64,000 nt of DNA from Liquorilactobacillus sicerae (GCF_029916425.1 NZ_JAHAVQ010000008.1:62001-126000); one strand, 5' to 3'; counted from the first letter of the stretch, positions 16,465 to 25,961 are shown. Translations and numbers: made by a program. The notes: generated from the sequence alone by a model not told the origin.

Positions 16465-17859
16465 TTAATCTGACAATACAGCTGATTTATTACTTGTTAA
16501 TAAACCAATTCCACTAATTGCACTTAATAGTGAAAACACCGGACAAAGTAGGCTGAAGAAAACAAATGGTAAGTAATTGATCGTCGCTACCCCAAGCGTA
16601 TTGGCTAAAAAGACTCCACCAACTCCCCATGGTACCAGGTAATTAATAACTGTTCCCCCTTCTTCAAGCACTCGTCCTAATGCATCATTTGAAAGTCCCC
16701 CCTGGTTGAAAGCAGTTTTAAATGCTCTGCCTGGTAAAATGATCGACAAGAACTGTTCACCAACAAAAATATTAATTCCTAAACAAGCCGCTAAACCGGC
16801 TGCAACCAGTTTTAAACTGCTATCCAAATGTTGGTTCAGTGGTACCATCAAAGCAGAAATCAATTTAAATTTAACTAATAAGCCTCCCAGTGATAAAGTT
16901 AATACAATCAATGCTACTGTTGGCATCATGCTAACAATTCCTCCACGTGAAAGCAGTGTATTAACCGTTGAACTGTTTGTTTTAGCAACATAACCATTTG
17001 TAATAATGGTTGCTAATTTATTCATCGTCAAAGCCGGCTGCTGAATCAAAATAATGGCACTCGTTACCAAAATATTCAACAACATAGTTGGAATTGCAGG
17101 CATTTTAAAACCTGCACAAACAAAAACTAAAATAATCGACAATAAAACCCAAAAGGAAATATTAAAATTATTTTGTAAAACTTGAACCGTTTGATTAATT
17201 TTGGTCAAACTGCTTCGAGCATCATCATGCCCCAAAAGGACAAACAAAATCAAGGTGACAATTCCAGCTGGGCCCATTGTCCATAATAGATCCTTGATAT
17301 GCTGAAATAAATCTGTATCAACAACTGCAGCCGCTAAATTATTAGTTTCAGATAATGGTGAAAGCTTATCGCCAAAAATTGCCCCAGAAATAATTGCACC
17401 CGCAACCATTGCCGGATTCAATCCCATCGTAATCCCCATACCCATAAAAGCAATTCCAACGGTTGAAGCGACAGTAAATGCACTACCGACTGCGCTGCCA
17501 ACTAAGGTACAAACAATAAAAACTGATGGCAAAAACCAGCGAACACTAATTATTTTGAAACCAATAACCATTAAAGATGGAATTGTACCAGCTGCAATCC
17601 ACGTACTGATCATTGCGCCAATTAGGATAAAAATAAAAATTGGAACAATCCCTTTTTCAATACCATCTTTTATTCCCACATTAACATTCAACCAGTCAAA
17701 TCCTCTTAGCTTTGACCACAAGATCACAAAGCTCATCGCCAACATAACTGGCACTTGCGGAGATAGTCCAACTCCTATTACACCGATCCCCATAATTGCC
17801 AAAACAATAATTAGTATAATACTTGCTTCAAACACACTGATTTTTATCTTCTTTTCCAT
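16465..17859 (-). CDS. NhaC-family Na+/H+ antiporter-like transporter, T-box controlled
   Basis: Membrane protein of 464 residues with about 11-12 helices, PF03553 type. GDKLSPLSETNNLAAA near residue 170 and the C-terminal VNYLVPWGVGG region are the family blocks. ATG 17859 has AGGGAG before it and is chosen over an upstream in-frame ATG. The gene is read from a T-box leader whose best specifier is TAC (Tyr). That makes amino-acid import or exchange, rather than simple Na+/H+ antiport, the likely job. NhaC-type genes under tyrosine T-boxes are known in Firmicutes; the substrate here is inferred. Confidence 0.88.
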   Translation of the reverse strand: MEKKIKISVFEASIILIIVLAIMGIGVIGVGLSPQVPVMLAMSFVILWSKLRGFDWLNVNVGIKDGIEKGIVPIFIFILIGAMISTWIAAGTIPSLMVIGFKIISVRWFLPSVFIVCTLVGSAVGSAFTVASTVGIAFMGMGITMGLNPAMVAGAIISGAIFGDKLSPLSETNNLAAAVVDTDLFQHIKDLLWTMGPAGIVTLILFVLLGHDDARSSLTKINQTVQVLQNNFNISFWVLLSIILVFVCAGFKMPAIPTMLLNILVTSAIILIQQPALTMNKLATIITNGYVAKTNSSTVNTLLSRGGIVSMMPTVALIVLTLSLGGLLVKFKLISALMVPLNQHLDSSLKLVAAGLAACLGINIFVGEQFLSIILPGRAFKTAFNQGGLSNDALGRVLEEGGTVINYLVPWGVGGVFLANTLGVATINYLPFVFFSLLCPVFSLLSAISGIGLLTSNKSAVLSD

Positions 17860-17889
17860 ATTGTAGCTCCCTTTCGCCCAAAACAATTG

Positions 17890-17946
17890 TTATTTAAAAT
17901 AAACAACTTGCTTTTGATATCGAAGAAGTCCTCCTGCTTTTTTCAT
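17890..17946 (-). CDS. 18-codon small ORF between T-box and NhaC-type gene
   Basis: ATG with AAAGGAA seven bases upstream encodes MKKAGGLLRYQKQVVYFK, then TAA, ending 30 bases before the transporter start. It lies after the T-box terminator, so it would be translated only when the riboswitch is open. It holds two Tyr codons and five Lys/Arg residues. It may be a translated leader that keeps ribosomes near the downstream gene, or chance. No family is recognised. Confidence 0.4.
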   Translation of the reverse strand: MKKAGGLLRYQKQVVYFK

Positions 17947-17974
17947 AAAATAATTCCTTTCTGTTCTTCAAAAT

Positions 17975-18217
17975 AAAAAAAATCCCCATCGTAATAAAAT
18001 ACGATAGGGACGAATTATTCGTGGTACCACCCAAATTAAAACCGACCTAAGCCAGTTTTCACTCATTAACACCATAACGTTGTGTTAGCCGTTCATATTG
18101 AAACTCTGCCATGGTATTTCATCAAACTAACCTGATTGGTTCGCAGCAACCACCAACTTCCTGACGCCCAGCTAGCAAGACTACTTAATATGGCATTCCG
18201 CTTTTCTAAATTAAATT
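17975..18217 (-). promoter_or_regulatory. T-box riboswitch (probable tyrosine)
   Basis: The minus strand carries the T-box core GGGTGGTACCACG (18020-18032). It is followed by a terminator (GTCCCTATCGT/ACGATGGGGAT plus T-run, 17975-18012) whose 5' arm competes with the antiterminator. Stem I has ATGCCAT/ATGGCA below a specifier bulge with AGTA on the 5' side and GAAATACC on the 3' side. TAC (18114-18116, Tyr) is the favoured specifier. ACC (Thr) one base on is the main alternative because an A would follow it. Confidence 0.9.
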
Positions 18218-18223
18218 ATATTG

Positions 18224-18252
18224 AGCATAGCATTTAGCTGACAAACTGTCAA
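18224..18252 (-). promoter_or_regulatory. promoter of the T-box leader
   Basis: Consensus TTGACA (18247-18252) and TATGCT (18224-18229), exactly 17 bases apart on the minus strand. Confidence 0.8.
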
Positions 18253-18345
18253 TTGTTTTTTGCTCTTAGTTGTCCGGCTTGAAAAAAATCACTAAAAGTC
18301 CCAAAATAATAGATAACATTTCAATTTTTAAGGAGAGGATTCATT

Positions 18346-18840
18346 CTGCTTACTTACATTACTTGCCAACAAACCATAGCTATTACCGATCATCTGGTTT
18401 TAAATGGTGATTTAAATGAACATAATACCGTCTACGGAGGAAAATTACTGGAGACTCTTGATGGGACAGCTTCTATTTCTGCAACCAAGTTTGCCCAACA
18501 ACAATTAGTCACCGCTTCGATTGATCAGTTTAATTTTATTGCACCTTTTAAGTTAAAAGATTCATTTCGCATCATTAGTTATGTAAGTGGTGTTGGAACA
18601 CGTTCATTAGAGATATTTGCAAAACTAATTGGTTATCCTGCTAGTCATGGTAAACCATTTCTAGGTGCTACTGCTTTTTTAACCTTCGTTGCATTAAATA
18701 AAAATTGTCAGTTACCGGCAATAAAACCGGAAACTATCGAAGAAATTGCTGTCTGTCAGACATATCCTACACGGAAAAAGTTTAATCTACAGCGGATTGC
18801 CGCTAATCAGGAGCTAAATCCGCAGCTCAAAATCAACTAA
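18346..18840 (+). CDS. acyl-CoA thioesterase (hotdog fold) with a non-canonical start
   Basis: An intact 164-codon frame of the YkhA-type 4HBT family. NEHNTVYGGKLLETLDGTAS (about residues 23-42) is the classic active-site helix with its Asp, followed by ISYVSGVGTRSLEIF. These enzymes hydrolyse acyl-CoA esters. No ATG, GTG or TTG lies in frame before the active site. AAGGAGAGG (18330-18338) is followed by ATT (18343) and CTG (18346), so translation must begin at CTG or ATT. CTG is chosen from spacing to GAGAGG. A sequencing error at the start is the alternative. The stop overlaps the convergent 39-codon ORF. Confidence 0.8.
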   Translation: MLTYITCQQTIAITDHLVLNGDLNEHNTVYGGKLLETLDGTASISATKFAQQQLVTASIDQFNFIAPFKLKDSFRIISYVSGVGTRSLEIFAKLIGYPASHGKPFLGATAFLTFVALNKNCQLPAIKPETIEEIAVCQTYPTRKKFNLQRIAANQELNPQLKIN

Positions 18841-18956
18841 TATGTTTCTTGTTTATTAAGTATCGCGATTAAATAAGCAATTGCTTCTTCATACGAACAA
18901 GCTCGCTGCTTCATAACCGTTTCAACTACTTGCTTGGTTTCTTTTGAAAAAGCCAT
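18837..18956 (-). CDS. 39-residue small protein, function unknown
   Basis: ATG with GAAGGAGTG seven bases upstream opens a 39-codon frame beginning MAFSKETKQVVETVMKQR and ending in TAG. The protein looks like two short amphipathic helices joined near Cys20-Ser-Tyr, perhaps a small DNA- or protein-binding unit. Its stop overlaps the thioesterase stop in a tail-to-tail arrangement. The strong ribosome site and sensible codon use argue for a real gene; no family is recognised. Confidence 0.55.
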   Translation of the reverse strand: MAFSKETKQVVETVMKQRACSYEEAIAYLIAILNKQETY

Positions 18957-19141
18957 TGTTATCACTCCTTCGTAATTATTTAACATGCAGTGTTTATTTT
19001 ATACCGCTTTGAACAAAAAAACGAGGTTATTTTTAGCCTTAATTTGCTGAGTATCGCGAAAGATCCAGTGCTGTTCTAGAAAAACAAATAAATAAAACTT
19101 TTTGATTACAATCAAAATACAAATTGATTTTTAACCTTGAC

Positions 19142-19179
19142 AAAAAAGCGACGGGAAAAGTTTTTCCATCGCTTTTTTA
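19142..19179. terminator. bidirectional terminator after purA
   Basis: AAAAAAGCGACGGGAAAA pairs with TTTTTCCATCGCTTTTTT, with T-runs on both strands. Confidence 0.8.
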
Positions 19180-19221
19180 TTATCGTTTCAATTAAAAATC
19201 AAAAAGTTCTTATTCACTTCT

Positions 19222-20514
19222 TTAAACCTGTGCCCAAACATTATCTAGCACATTAGTCTGCTTTCGATCTGGACCAACAGAGAAGGTTGAGATTTTTACT
19301 CCGACTAATTCTTGAATTCGATGGATATAATCACGAGCATTTTGCGGCAAATCTTCTAAACGTTTGCAATGCGTAATGTCTTCTTTCCAACCAGGCAAAG
19401 TTTCATAAATTGGTGTGCATTGACTCAGTTGCTTAAGACTCGCCGGATAATGATAGATCCGTTTACCATTTAAATCATAAGCTACACAGATCTTAATCTC
19501 GTCTAAATCTGTCAAAACATCAACGCAATTCAAACACAAATTAGTTATCCCTGAAACCCGTTTAGCATGACGTAAAACTACACTATCAAACCAGCCGATC
19601 CGTCGTGGCCGATGAGTAACCGTTCCATATTCATGACCTGCTTCACGGATAAAATCACCAGTTGCATTATTTAACTCTGTTGGAAATGGTCCATCCCCAA
19701 CTCGTGAAGTATATGCCTTGCAAACCCCCACTACCTTGTTGATCTTCGAGGGTCCAACGCCACTTCCAATCGTAACTCCACCTGCTACTGGATTAGAAGA
19801 CGTCACAAACGGATAAGTTCCTTGATCGATATCTAGCATTACTCCCTGCGCTCCTTCAAACAAAACGCGTTTGCCGCTATCAAGAGCATCATTTAAAACA
19901 ACTGAAGTATCAGTAACATAATCCTTGAATCTTTGTCCATAATTATAATATGGTTCAAAAATGTCCTCAAATTTTAGTGGTGCATGATTATAAAAACCAA
20001 CCAATTCTCGATTCTTTTCTTCAAGATTCCTGCTTAACTTATCCTCAAAAATTTCTTTATCCAATAAATCAGCAACACGGATCCCAATTCGCTCCGCTTT
20101 ATCCATGTAAGCTGGCCCGATACCTTTATTGGTGGTTCCGATTTTGTTTTCTTTCTTAGCTTTCTCTTGAAGTCCATCAAACAAGATATGATAAGGCAAA
20201 ATGACATGCGCTCGATCAGAGATTCTTAAATTGTCAGTTGAAACTCCACGTTTATTAAGATATTCCAACTCTTCAACTAAGGACTTTGGATTCAGGACAA
20301 CGCCATTTCCGATAACACATAGCTTATCATGATAAAAAATGCCCGATGGAATCAATCTTAATTTAAATGTCTCACCATTAAAAACGATTGTATGTCCTGC
20401 ATTATCTCCACCTGAATAACGGGCAATTACTTCAGCATTTTGACTCAAAAAATCAGTAATTTTGCCTTTTCCTTCATCGCCCCACTGGCTGCCAACAACT
20501 ACAACTGATGACAT
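19222..20514 (-). CDS. purA: adenylosuccinate synthetase
   Basis: Joins IMP and aspartate with GTP in AMP synthesis. The 430-residue length is normal. [18 protein letters not shown] (about residues 4-21) is the P-loop with catalytic Asp, and the His partner lies in [11 protein letters not shown]. The frame stays open 49 codons upstream, but ATG 20514 has GAGGTGAAG before it and matches the family start. It has its own TTGAAC/TACAAT promoter. It stands between the small ORF and dnaC, as in other lactobacilli. Confidence 0.97.
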   Translation of the reverse strand: MSSVVVVGSQWGDEGKGKITDFLSQNAEVIARYSGGDNAGHTIVFNGETFKLRLIPSGIFYHDKLCVIGNGVVLNPKSLVEELEYLNKRGVSTDNLRISDRAHVILPYHILFDGLQEKAKKENKIGTTNKGIGPAYMDKAERIGIRVADLLDKEIFEDKLSRNLEEKNRELVGFYNHAPLKFEDIFEPYYNYGQRFKDYVTDTSVVLNDALDSGKRVLFEGAQGVMLDIDQGTYPFVTSSNPVAGGVTIGSGVGPSKINKVVGVCKAYTSRVGDGPFPTELNNATGDFIREAGHEYGTVTHRPRRIGWFDSVVLRHAKRVSGITNLCLNCVDVLTDLDEIKICVAYDLNGKRIYHYPASLKQLSQCTPIYETLPGWKEDITHCKRLEDLPQNARDYIHRIQELVGVKISTFSVGPDRKQTNVLDNVWAQV

Positions 20515-20569
20515 TAACTTCACCTCATTATTAATTTGCCTAGCTTTTAAAAATCTACCAACCTCGATA

Positions 20570-20598
20570 ATTGTAACAATCAAACTAGCAAAGTTCAA
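20570..20598 (-). promoter_or_regulatory. purA promoter
   Basis: TTGAAC (20593-20598) and TACAAT (20570-20575), 17 bases apart on the minus strand, about 55 bases before the start codon. Confidence 0.65.
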
Positions 20599-20744
20599 GT
20601 AAATTCCGAATATTAATATTTTTTCTATAATTAGAAAGAAAAAATTACGAACTATAATCATGCAGTAAAAAAAACAGTTACCAACTCTTATTGAATGTTT
20701 TGCTTAATAACCATAAACATTTCAATAATGGTCGTCCCTGCTTT

Positions 20745-22124
20745 TTATTTGTTCTCTGGCACATAGGCAATTGATGAAAATTTATTGTACGATTTTACGA
20801 ATAATAATTTGACTGTTCCCCGAGGACCAGAACGATTTTTTTCAATAATGACTTCAACTTCACCAACATCTTGGGTTTCATCATCCTTTTTAGGAGCTTG
20901 ATCATCATTATTCCGGTCATAATAATCATCCCGATACAAAAAGGCGACAATATCCGCATCTTGTTCAATCGAACCAGACTCACGAATATCCGATAAAACT
21001 GGTCGCTTATCTTGCCGCTGTTCAACGCCACGTGACAACTGAGACAACGCAATTACGGGTACTGATAACTCTTTGGCTAATTTTTTTAATTGTCGTGAAA
21101 TCTCTGAAACTTCTTGCTGGCGATTTTCCTTATTAGTACCTTCGATCAATTGTAAATAATCAACTACGATCAACCCCAAATTTTTTTGATCCTTGGCTAG
21201 TCGTCGACATTTAGCACGAATTTCTGACATCTTGATCCCAGGCGTATCATCAATAAAAATTGAAGTCTGTGATAAAGAACCCATTGCCACAATTAAATTC
21301 TTCCATTCATCTGGACTAAGTTGACCAGTCCGCAAATGATTAGCATTAACGCTCCCCTCCGCACATAACATCCGATTAACTAAGGACTCTGCACTCATTT
21401 CCAAAGAAAAAATAGCAACTGTCTCATCTGTTTTAGTGCCAACATTTTGTGCAATATTCAAAGCAAAAGCCGTTTTACCGACTGCAGGACGTGCTGCAAT
21501 AATGATCAAATTATCTGGTTGCAACCCAGCTGTCATTTTATCTAAATCGTGATAACCAGTCGGCAAACCCGTGATATCTTCTTTTTGTTGATAAAGTCGT
21601 TCGGCATCATTAATTGCTACCGTTAAAACATCTTTGATTGGTCGAAATCCGCTATTATTTTTTTGCTCAGAAACGTCCATAACTTGTCGTTCAGCATCAT
21701 CTAACAAATCATCAACGTTTTCATCTTCATTATAAGCCTGAGTAACAATATTAGTTGCAGTTGCAATTAGTCGCCGCAAGATAGCTTTTTCTTTGACTAT
21801 CTTGGCATAATAACCGACATTAGCAGCCGTTGGAACTGCCGCTGCTAGTTCTGCAATATAGCTAACACCGCCAACATCATCCAATAAGTTTTGTTCTGTC
21901 AGCTGGTTATTAACCGTTATGACATCGATTGCCTTATCTTGATCATTTAAATCCATCATAGTTTGAAAGATAATTTGATGTGAACGCCGGTAAAAGTCGT
22001 CGGCTTGTACATATTGCATTGCTTCAATTAAAGCGTCAGCACTTAAAAAAGCAGACCCTAGAACGGCCTGTTCAGCTTCAATATTTTGTGGAGGTAGTCG
22101 ATCCATTGACAGATCTTTAGCCAT
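20745..22124 (-). CDS. dnaC: replicative DNA helicase (DnaB type)
   Basis: Hexameric 5'-3' fork helicase, named dnaC in Bacillus and dnaB in E. coli. The 459 residues comprise an N-terminal primase-interaction domain (LPPQNIEAEQAVLGS start), linker, and RecA-like motor with Walker A AARPAVGKTAFALN near residue 207, Walker B LIVVDYLQLI and the arginine-finger region. AAAGGTGATTTAA precedes the ATG. It lies 39 bases after rplI in the rplI-dnaC pair. Confidence 0.97.
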   Translation of the reverse strand: MAKDLSMDRLPPQNIEAEQAVLGSAFLSADALIEAMQYVQADDFYRRSHQIIFQTMMDLNDQDKAIDVITVNNQLTEQNLLDDVGGVSYIAELAAAVPTAANVGYYAKIVKEKAILRRLIATATNIVTQAYNEDENVDDLLDDAERQVMDVSEQKNNSGFRPIKDVLTVAINDAERLYQQKEDITGLPTGYHDLDKMTAGLQPDNLIIIAARPAVGKTAFALNIAQNVGTKTDETVAIFSLEMSAESLVNRMLCAEGSVNANHLRTGQLSPDEWKNLIVAMGSLSQTSIFIDDTPGIKMSEIRAKCRRLAKDQKNLGLIVVDYLQLIEGTNKENRQQEVSEISRQLKKLAKELSVPVIALSQLSRGVEQRQDKRPVLSDIRESGSIEQDADIVAFLYRDDYYDRNNDDQAPKKDDETQDVGEVEVIIEKNRSGPRGTVKLLFVKSYNKFSSIAYVPENK

Positions 22125-22163
22125 TTAAATCACCTTTCAAATTAATTCTGCCTAAAAATGTCC

Positions 22164-22616
22164 CTATTTTTTCTCCGCAACGTGAACTCTAATTTTAGCA
22201 GTTACTCTAGGATGTAATCGTGCTGGCACATTAGTATATCCCAGTGATCGAATTGGCTCATTCAATTCCATTTTTCGTTTGTCAACTTTCAAGCCATGCT
22301 GTTTTTCCAAAGCTTGAGCAACTTGCTTGCTGGTGATTGAGCCAAACAAACGGCCGTCAGTCCCTGCTTTAGCCTGTAATTCAACAACCATTTCACCGGA
22401 TTCAAGTGCTTCTTTAATTTTCTTTGCTGTGGCTAATTCCTCAGCATCTCGTTTTTCTTCGGCTCGTTTTTGACCCTTTAATTGACTCATAGCTTGAGCA
22501 GTTGCTGGTTTTACCTTATTAGCTTTGATTAAAAAATTAGCAAATCCACCAGAAAGTTCCTTAACTTCTCCCCGTTTTCCTTTACCTCTAACATCCTGCA
22601 AAAAAATTACTTTCAT
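22164..22616 (-). CDS. rplI: 50S ribosomal protein L9
   Basis: The 150-residue two-domain protein binds domain V of 23S rRNA. MKVIFLQDVRGKGKRGEVKE is the conserved N-terminal domain. A long connecting helix rich in Lys/Glu/Ala follows (about 45-75), then the C-terminal domain with GRLFGSITSKQVAQAL. ATG 22616 with AGGGAGGA upstream is preferred over an in-frame start ten codons earlier. Confidence 0.97.
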   Translation of the reverse strand: MKVIFLQDVRGKGKRGEVKELSGGFANFLIKANKVKPATAQAMSQLKGQKRAEEKRDAEELATAKKIKEALESGEMVVELQAKAGTDGRLFGSITSKQVAQALEKQHGLKVDKRKMELNEPIRSLGYTNVPARLHPRVTAKIRVHVAEKK

Positions 22617-22650
22617 CGAATAATTCCTCCCTGTAAGGATCGTCATCCTC

Positions 22651-24657
22651 TTATTTTTGATCTTTTTTTAAAACTTTTAATAATTGTTCTCGTGCTTGAG
22701 CAACGGTCATGTCTGTTAGCTGAGTCGCTGCATTTGATAAATGACCGCCACCGCCTAATTCCTCCATGATGACTTGAACATTCTCTTTGCCATTGCTACG
22801 CGCTGAAATTCCTATTTTTTCATCTTGACGTTTAGTAATCACAAAAGATGCCTCTACACCACTAATATTCAGCAAAGCATCAGCTGCTTGAGCTGCCGTG
22901 ACTGGATCATAAATTCGATCAGGCTCACCAGCGCATAACGCTAATCGATCACCTAAAAACTCTAACCGATCGATCAAATGATTCCGCTGCATAAAACTCT
23001 GGACGTTTTCTTTCATAAAATGATGTGTCATCGTCAAGTCAGCACCTACAGAACGCAAATAACTGGCCGCATCAAAAGTCCGTGTGCCTGTTCGCAGTGA
23101 AAATGACTTAGTATCAATAATAATTCCCGTTAACATTGCTGTCGCTTCAATTTTATTGATTGGTTCACTATCACGTGATTGATATTCCAACATTTCAGTA
23201 ATCAACTCACACGTTGACGATGCATATGGTTCAATATAGACCAATACTGGGTTTTCAGGAAACTCTTCCCCACGTCGATGATGATCGATCACCATCACCC
23301 GATCAGCCATTTTTTGATAGAGCTCTGTACTAATTGAAATTGATGGCTTTGAATGGTCCACCATGATCAACAAACTTTGCGGATTAGCTTTTTCGATTGC
23401 TTCAGCTGAAGTAATAATGCTCCCCTTAATTTCCGGGTACTGTTCTAATTCTTGCATCAAACGCAAAATATCTGAATGCGGTGTTGCTTGATCCATAATA
23501 ATCCAGCAATCCTTATGATTCATCTTGCTGATTCTCCTGATTCCTAAACAAGCTCCCATTGAATCCATATCAGAACGTTGATGACCCATCACAAAAACTT
23601 GATCAGCTTGATTGATCAATTCCTGCAAAGCTTGAGAAATCATTCTTGCCCTGACTCGTGTTCTTTTTTCCATCGGATTAGTCTTGCCACCATAAAATCT
23701 AGCTTGTCCATCAGGTGATTTAACAACTACCTGATCACCACCACGGCCCAAAGCCAAATCCAAATTACTTTGGGCAGTTTGTGCCAAAAGTGCTAAATTA
23801 TCATCACCATAAGCAATTCCAAGACTCAAAGTTAATGGAAAGTTCTGCTTTGAAGTTCGCTCCCGAATCCGATCCAAAATTCGGAATTTTTCCTGTTCAA
23901 GTTGTTGCAAAGCTTTGGAATATGCCAAGATAAAGAAATGATCATCATCGATCCGTTTCAAAAACATCTCATGCTTCCGTGCCCAATTTGCTAACTCATT
24001 AGTCACATAATTACTTAAATCTGAAATCTCTTTGTCATTCATCGATTGGGTAACCTCATCATAGTTATCCAAAAAAATTTGGCCCAGAACCGCATCGGTT
24101 TCCAAATCATGCTGTTCAATTTTAGCATATTGAGAAATATCCATTAAGTAAGCCGCATGAATTTCCTTTTGAATCAATAGCTGAAAATATTGTTCACCCC
24201 ACTTGACCTCAACCGGTTTTTTCTCATCAAAATGCTGTTCAATCAGCTTAGCTAATTGCAGATCGATGTCTTTTAGCTTTTTGCCTAAAACTTCGCGTTT
24301 GCCAAAATATTTTTGCAGATAGGGGTTAATCCATTCTGCTTCAGTCTGATCATTAAAAAACAAAATACCAATTGGCATTTTGATCAACGCTTCTTGTTCA
24401 CCGCGCTTTATTCGGTAAGAAAGATCAGAAATATATTCATTGGTATCCTCAGTAATTTCTTTTAAAGTTAAAAAAGAAGCACCAATTGTTAAAAAAACCA
24501 AAATCAGCAACACAGCCCCTAAAATCGGATTTACTAAAAAAGCCATGATTTCACAGACGATTGCCAACCCTAAAAGAAAGATTGCAATCAATCGTAACTG
24601 ACTATTTTTCATAAATGCCGGCAAATGCCAAAAACTTTTTGAGAATAATTGTTTCAT
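22651..24657 (-). CDS. gdpP: GdpP (YybT) cyclic-di-AMP phosphodiesterase
   Basis: Membrane-bound c-di-AMP hydrolase of 668 residues. It has two N-terminal membrane helices (about 20-65), a degenerate PAS domain, a degenerate GGDEF domain (RGGDQVVVK in place of GGDEF) and a DHH/DHHA1 catalytic unit. The DHH motifs are HQRSDMDSMGA, VDHSKPS and VIDHHRRGEEF, and the C-terminal GGGGHLSNAATQL is the DHHA1 signature. ATG 24657 follows GAGGAAG; a GTG four codons upstream is less likely. The gene ends 34 bases before rplI. Confidence 0.97.
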   Translation of the reverse strand: MKQLFSKSFWHLPAFMKNSQLRLIAIFLLGLAIVCEIMAFLVNPILGAVLLILVFLTIGASFLTLKEITEDTNEYISDLSYRIKRGEQEALIKMPIGILFFNDQTEAEWINPYLQKYFGKREVLGKKLKDIDLQLAKLIEQHFDEKKPVEVKWGEQYFQLLIQKEIHAAYLMDISQYAKIEQHDLETDAVLGQIFLDNYDEVTQSMNDKEISDLSNYVTNELANWARKHEMFLKRIDDDHFFILAYSKALQQLEQEKFRILDRIRERTSKQNFPLTLSLGIAYGDDNLALLAQTAQSNLDLALGRGGDQVVVKSPDGQARFYGGKTNPMEKRTRVRARMISQALQELINQADQVFVMGHQRSDMDSMGACLGIRRISKMNHKDCWIIMDQATPHSDILRLMQELEQYPEIKGSIITSAEAIEKANPQSLLIMVDHSKPSISISTELYQKMADRVMVIDHHRRGEEFPENPVLVYIEPYASSTCELITEMLEYQSRDSEPINKIEATAMLTGIIIDTKSFSLRTGTRTFDAASYLRSVGADLTMTHHFMKENVQSFMQRNHLIDRLEFLGDRLALCAGEPDRIYDPVTAAQAADALLNISGVEASFVITKRQDEKIGISARSNGKENVQVIMEELGGGGHLSNAATQLTDMTVAQAREQLLKVLKKDQK

Positions 24658-24761
24658 TTTCTTCCTCACAATTGAAAATGCATTTAATAGTTGAATTCAA
24701 CTTCGTAAAAAAAGCTATTTGCATTTATTTTAACACAATTTAATTCTCAATAAACTTATAA

Positions 24762-24827
24762 ACAAAAAAACAACTGATGCTGGACACGGACCTAATTAAT
24801 AGATCACGATAATTCCTAACATCAGTC
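24762..24827 (-). terminator. terminator after rpsR
   Basis: ACTGATGCTG (24773-24782) pairs with CATCAGT (24820-24826) and neighbours, with a minus-strand T-run. It separates the rpsF-ssb-rpsR unit from gdpP. Confidence 0.55.
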
Positions 24828-24835
24828 ATTTTTAA

Positions 24836-25072
24836 TTAATCTTCTGCTACAAATGACAGTAAACCCATCACACGTGCACGCTTGATAGCTACCGTCAAGC
24901 GACGCTGATTCTTAGCACTTGTCCCAGTTACTCGACGTGGCAAAATCTTTCCGCGTTCAGAAACAAACCGTTTTAACAAATCCGTATCTTTATAGTCAAT
25001 ATATTCAATATGGTTGGCTGCAATAAAGTCTACCTTACGACGGCGCCGACCACCTCTGCGTTGTTGTACCAT
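24836..25072 (-). CDS. rpsR: 30S ribosomal protein S18
   Basis: A basic 78-residue protein that pairs with S6 on the 30S platform. The [21 protein letters not shown] and [20 protein letters not shown] segments are diagnostic. GGAGGG precedes the ATG. It is third in the rpsF-ssb-rpsR operon, 33 bases after ssb. Confidence 0.98.
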   Translation of the reverse strand: MVQQRRGGRRRRKVDFIAANHIEYIDYKDTDLLKRFVSERGKILPRRVTGTSAKNQRRLTVAIKRARVMGLLSFVAED

Positions 25073-25105
25073 CAGTCAAATTCCCTCCTTCAACTTTTTA
25101 TTCAA

Positions 25106-25645
25106 TTAAAATGGCAAGTCATCATCGGAAATATCGATTTGTTGACCGCTATCAGCAAATGGATCACCCGAATTATTCTTTGCTTGCTGGTTCTGATTAC
25201 TTGGATTTGGACTTTTAGTTGCTTGACTGCCCGTAAATCCATTATTATTTCCGTTTGAAGAACTATTTGCCGCAGGATTGAAGCTTTGATCGCCAGTATG
25301 TTGTTGACGATATTGTTCAGACTGTGATTTAGACTCCAACAATGAAAAGTTATCGACTACGATTTCAGTAACATAAACTCTCGTTCCTTGTTGATTTTCA
25401 TAAGATCGGGTTTGGATCCGACCATCAATACCAATAAGTGAACCCTTATGCGTAAAATTAGCAAAATTTTCAGCTGGCTTACGCCAAATTACACAATTAA
25501 TAAAATCTGCTTCTCGCTCTCCTTGACGATTAGTAAACTGACGATTAACAGCTAAAGTAAAGGTTGCAACTGCTACCCCACTTGCTGTATATTTCAAATC
25601 AGGATCACGAGTCAATCGACCAACTAATACTGCACGATTAATCAA
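25106..25645 (-). CDS. ssb: single-stranded DNA-binding protein
   Basis: The 179-residue tetrameric SSB has an OB fold (about 1-105, opening [17 protein letters not shown]), a Gln/Asn/Ser-rich flexible linker, and the acidic tip ISDDDLPF that recruits replication and repair proteins. The start is TTG with GGAGGAGC upstream, as often seen in this gene cluster. It lies between rpsF and rpsR. Confidence 0.97.
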   Translation of the reverse strand: MINRAVLVGRLTRDPDLKYTASGVAVATFTLAVNRQFTNRQGEREADFINCVIWRKPAENFANFTHKGSLIGIDGRIQTRSYENQQGTRVYVTEIVVDNFSLLESKSQSEQYRQQHTGDQSFNPAANSSSNGNNNGFTGSQATKSPNPSNQNQQAKNNSGDPFADSGQQIDISDDDLPF

Positions 25646-25673
25646 AGTTCAGCTCCTCCTTTTAAATAAATCA

Positions 25674-25961
25674 TTATGCTTCACGTTTAACGATCATATG
25701 ACGCAGAATGCTATCACTGAACTTGGCAAGACGATCAAATTCGTCAATTGCTTTAGCATCTTGAGCTTTGACATTAACAATATGATAAATGCCTTCTGTA
25801 AAGCCACCGATTTCATAGGCAAAACGACGCTTAGACCAGTCTTTTGAATCGATTACTTCAGCCCCATTATCTTTCAAAACGTTATCAAATTTTTCAACTA
25901 ATTCTGCTTTAGCAGCTTCATCAATTGCTGGGCTGATAATATAAGTAATTTCATATTTCAC
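25674..25961 (-). CDS. rpsF: 30S ribosomal protein S6
   Basis: A 95-residue ferredoxin-like protein that binds S18 and the central domain of 16S r[20 protein letters not shown] and [15 protein letters not shown] are characteristic. Two in-frame GTG codons can start it. The one at 25973 overlaps AAGGAGG itself, so the GTG at 25961 (11 bases after the site) is chosen. A short GGAC/GTCC hairpin lies just upstream, where S6-S18 autoregulatory leaders usually occur, but the full motif is not evident. Confidence 0.95.
   Translation of the reverse strand: MKYEITYIISPAIDEAAKAELVEKFDNVLKDNGAEVIDSKDWSKRRFAYEIGGFTEGIYHIVNVKAQDAKAIDEFDRLAKFSDSILRHMIVKREA

Noticed and set aside
20600-20660. Two PurBox-like sequences (TTCCGAATATT and TTACGAACTAT) upstream of purA
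   Set aside because: Each has a mismatch in the CCGAAC core, and they are in direct orientation about 40 bases apart, unlike known PurR operators.
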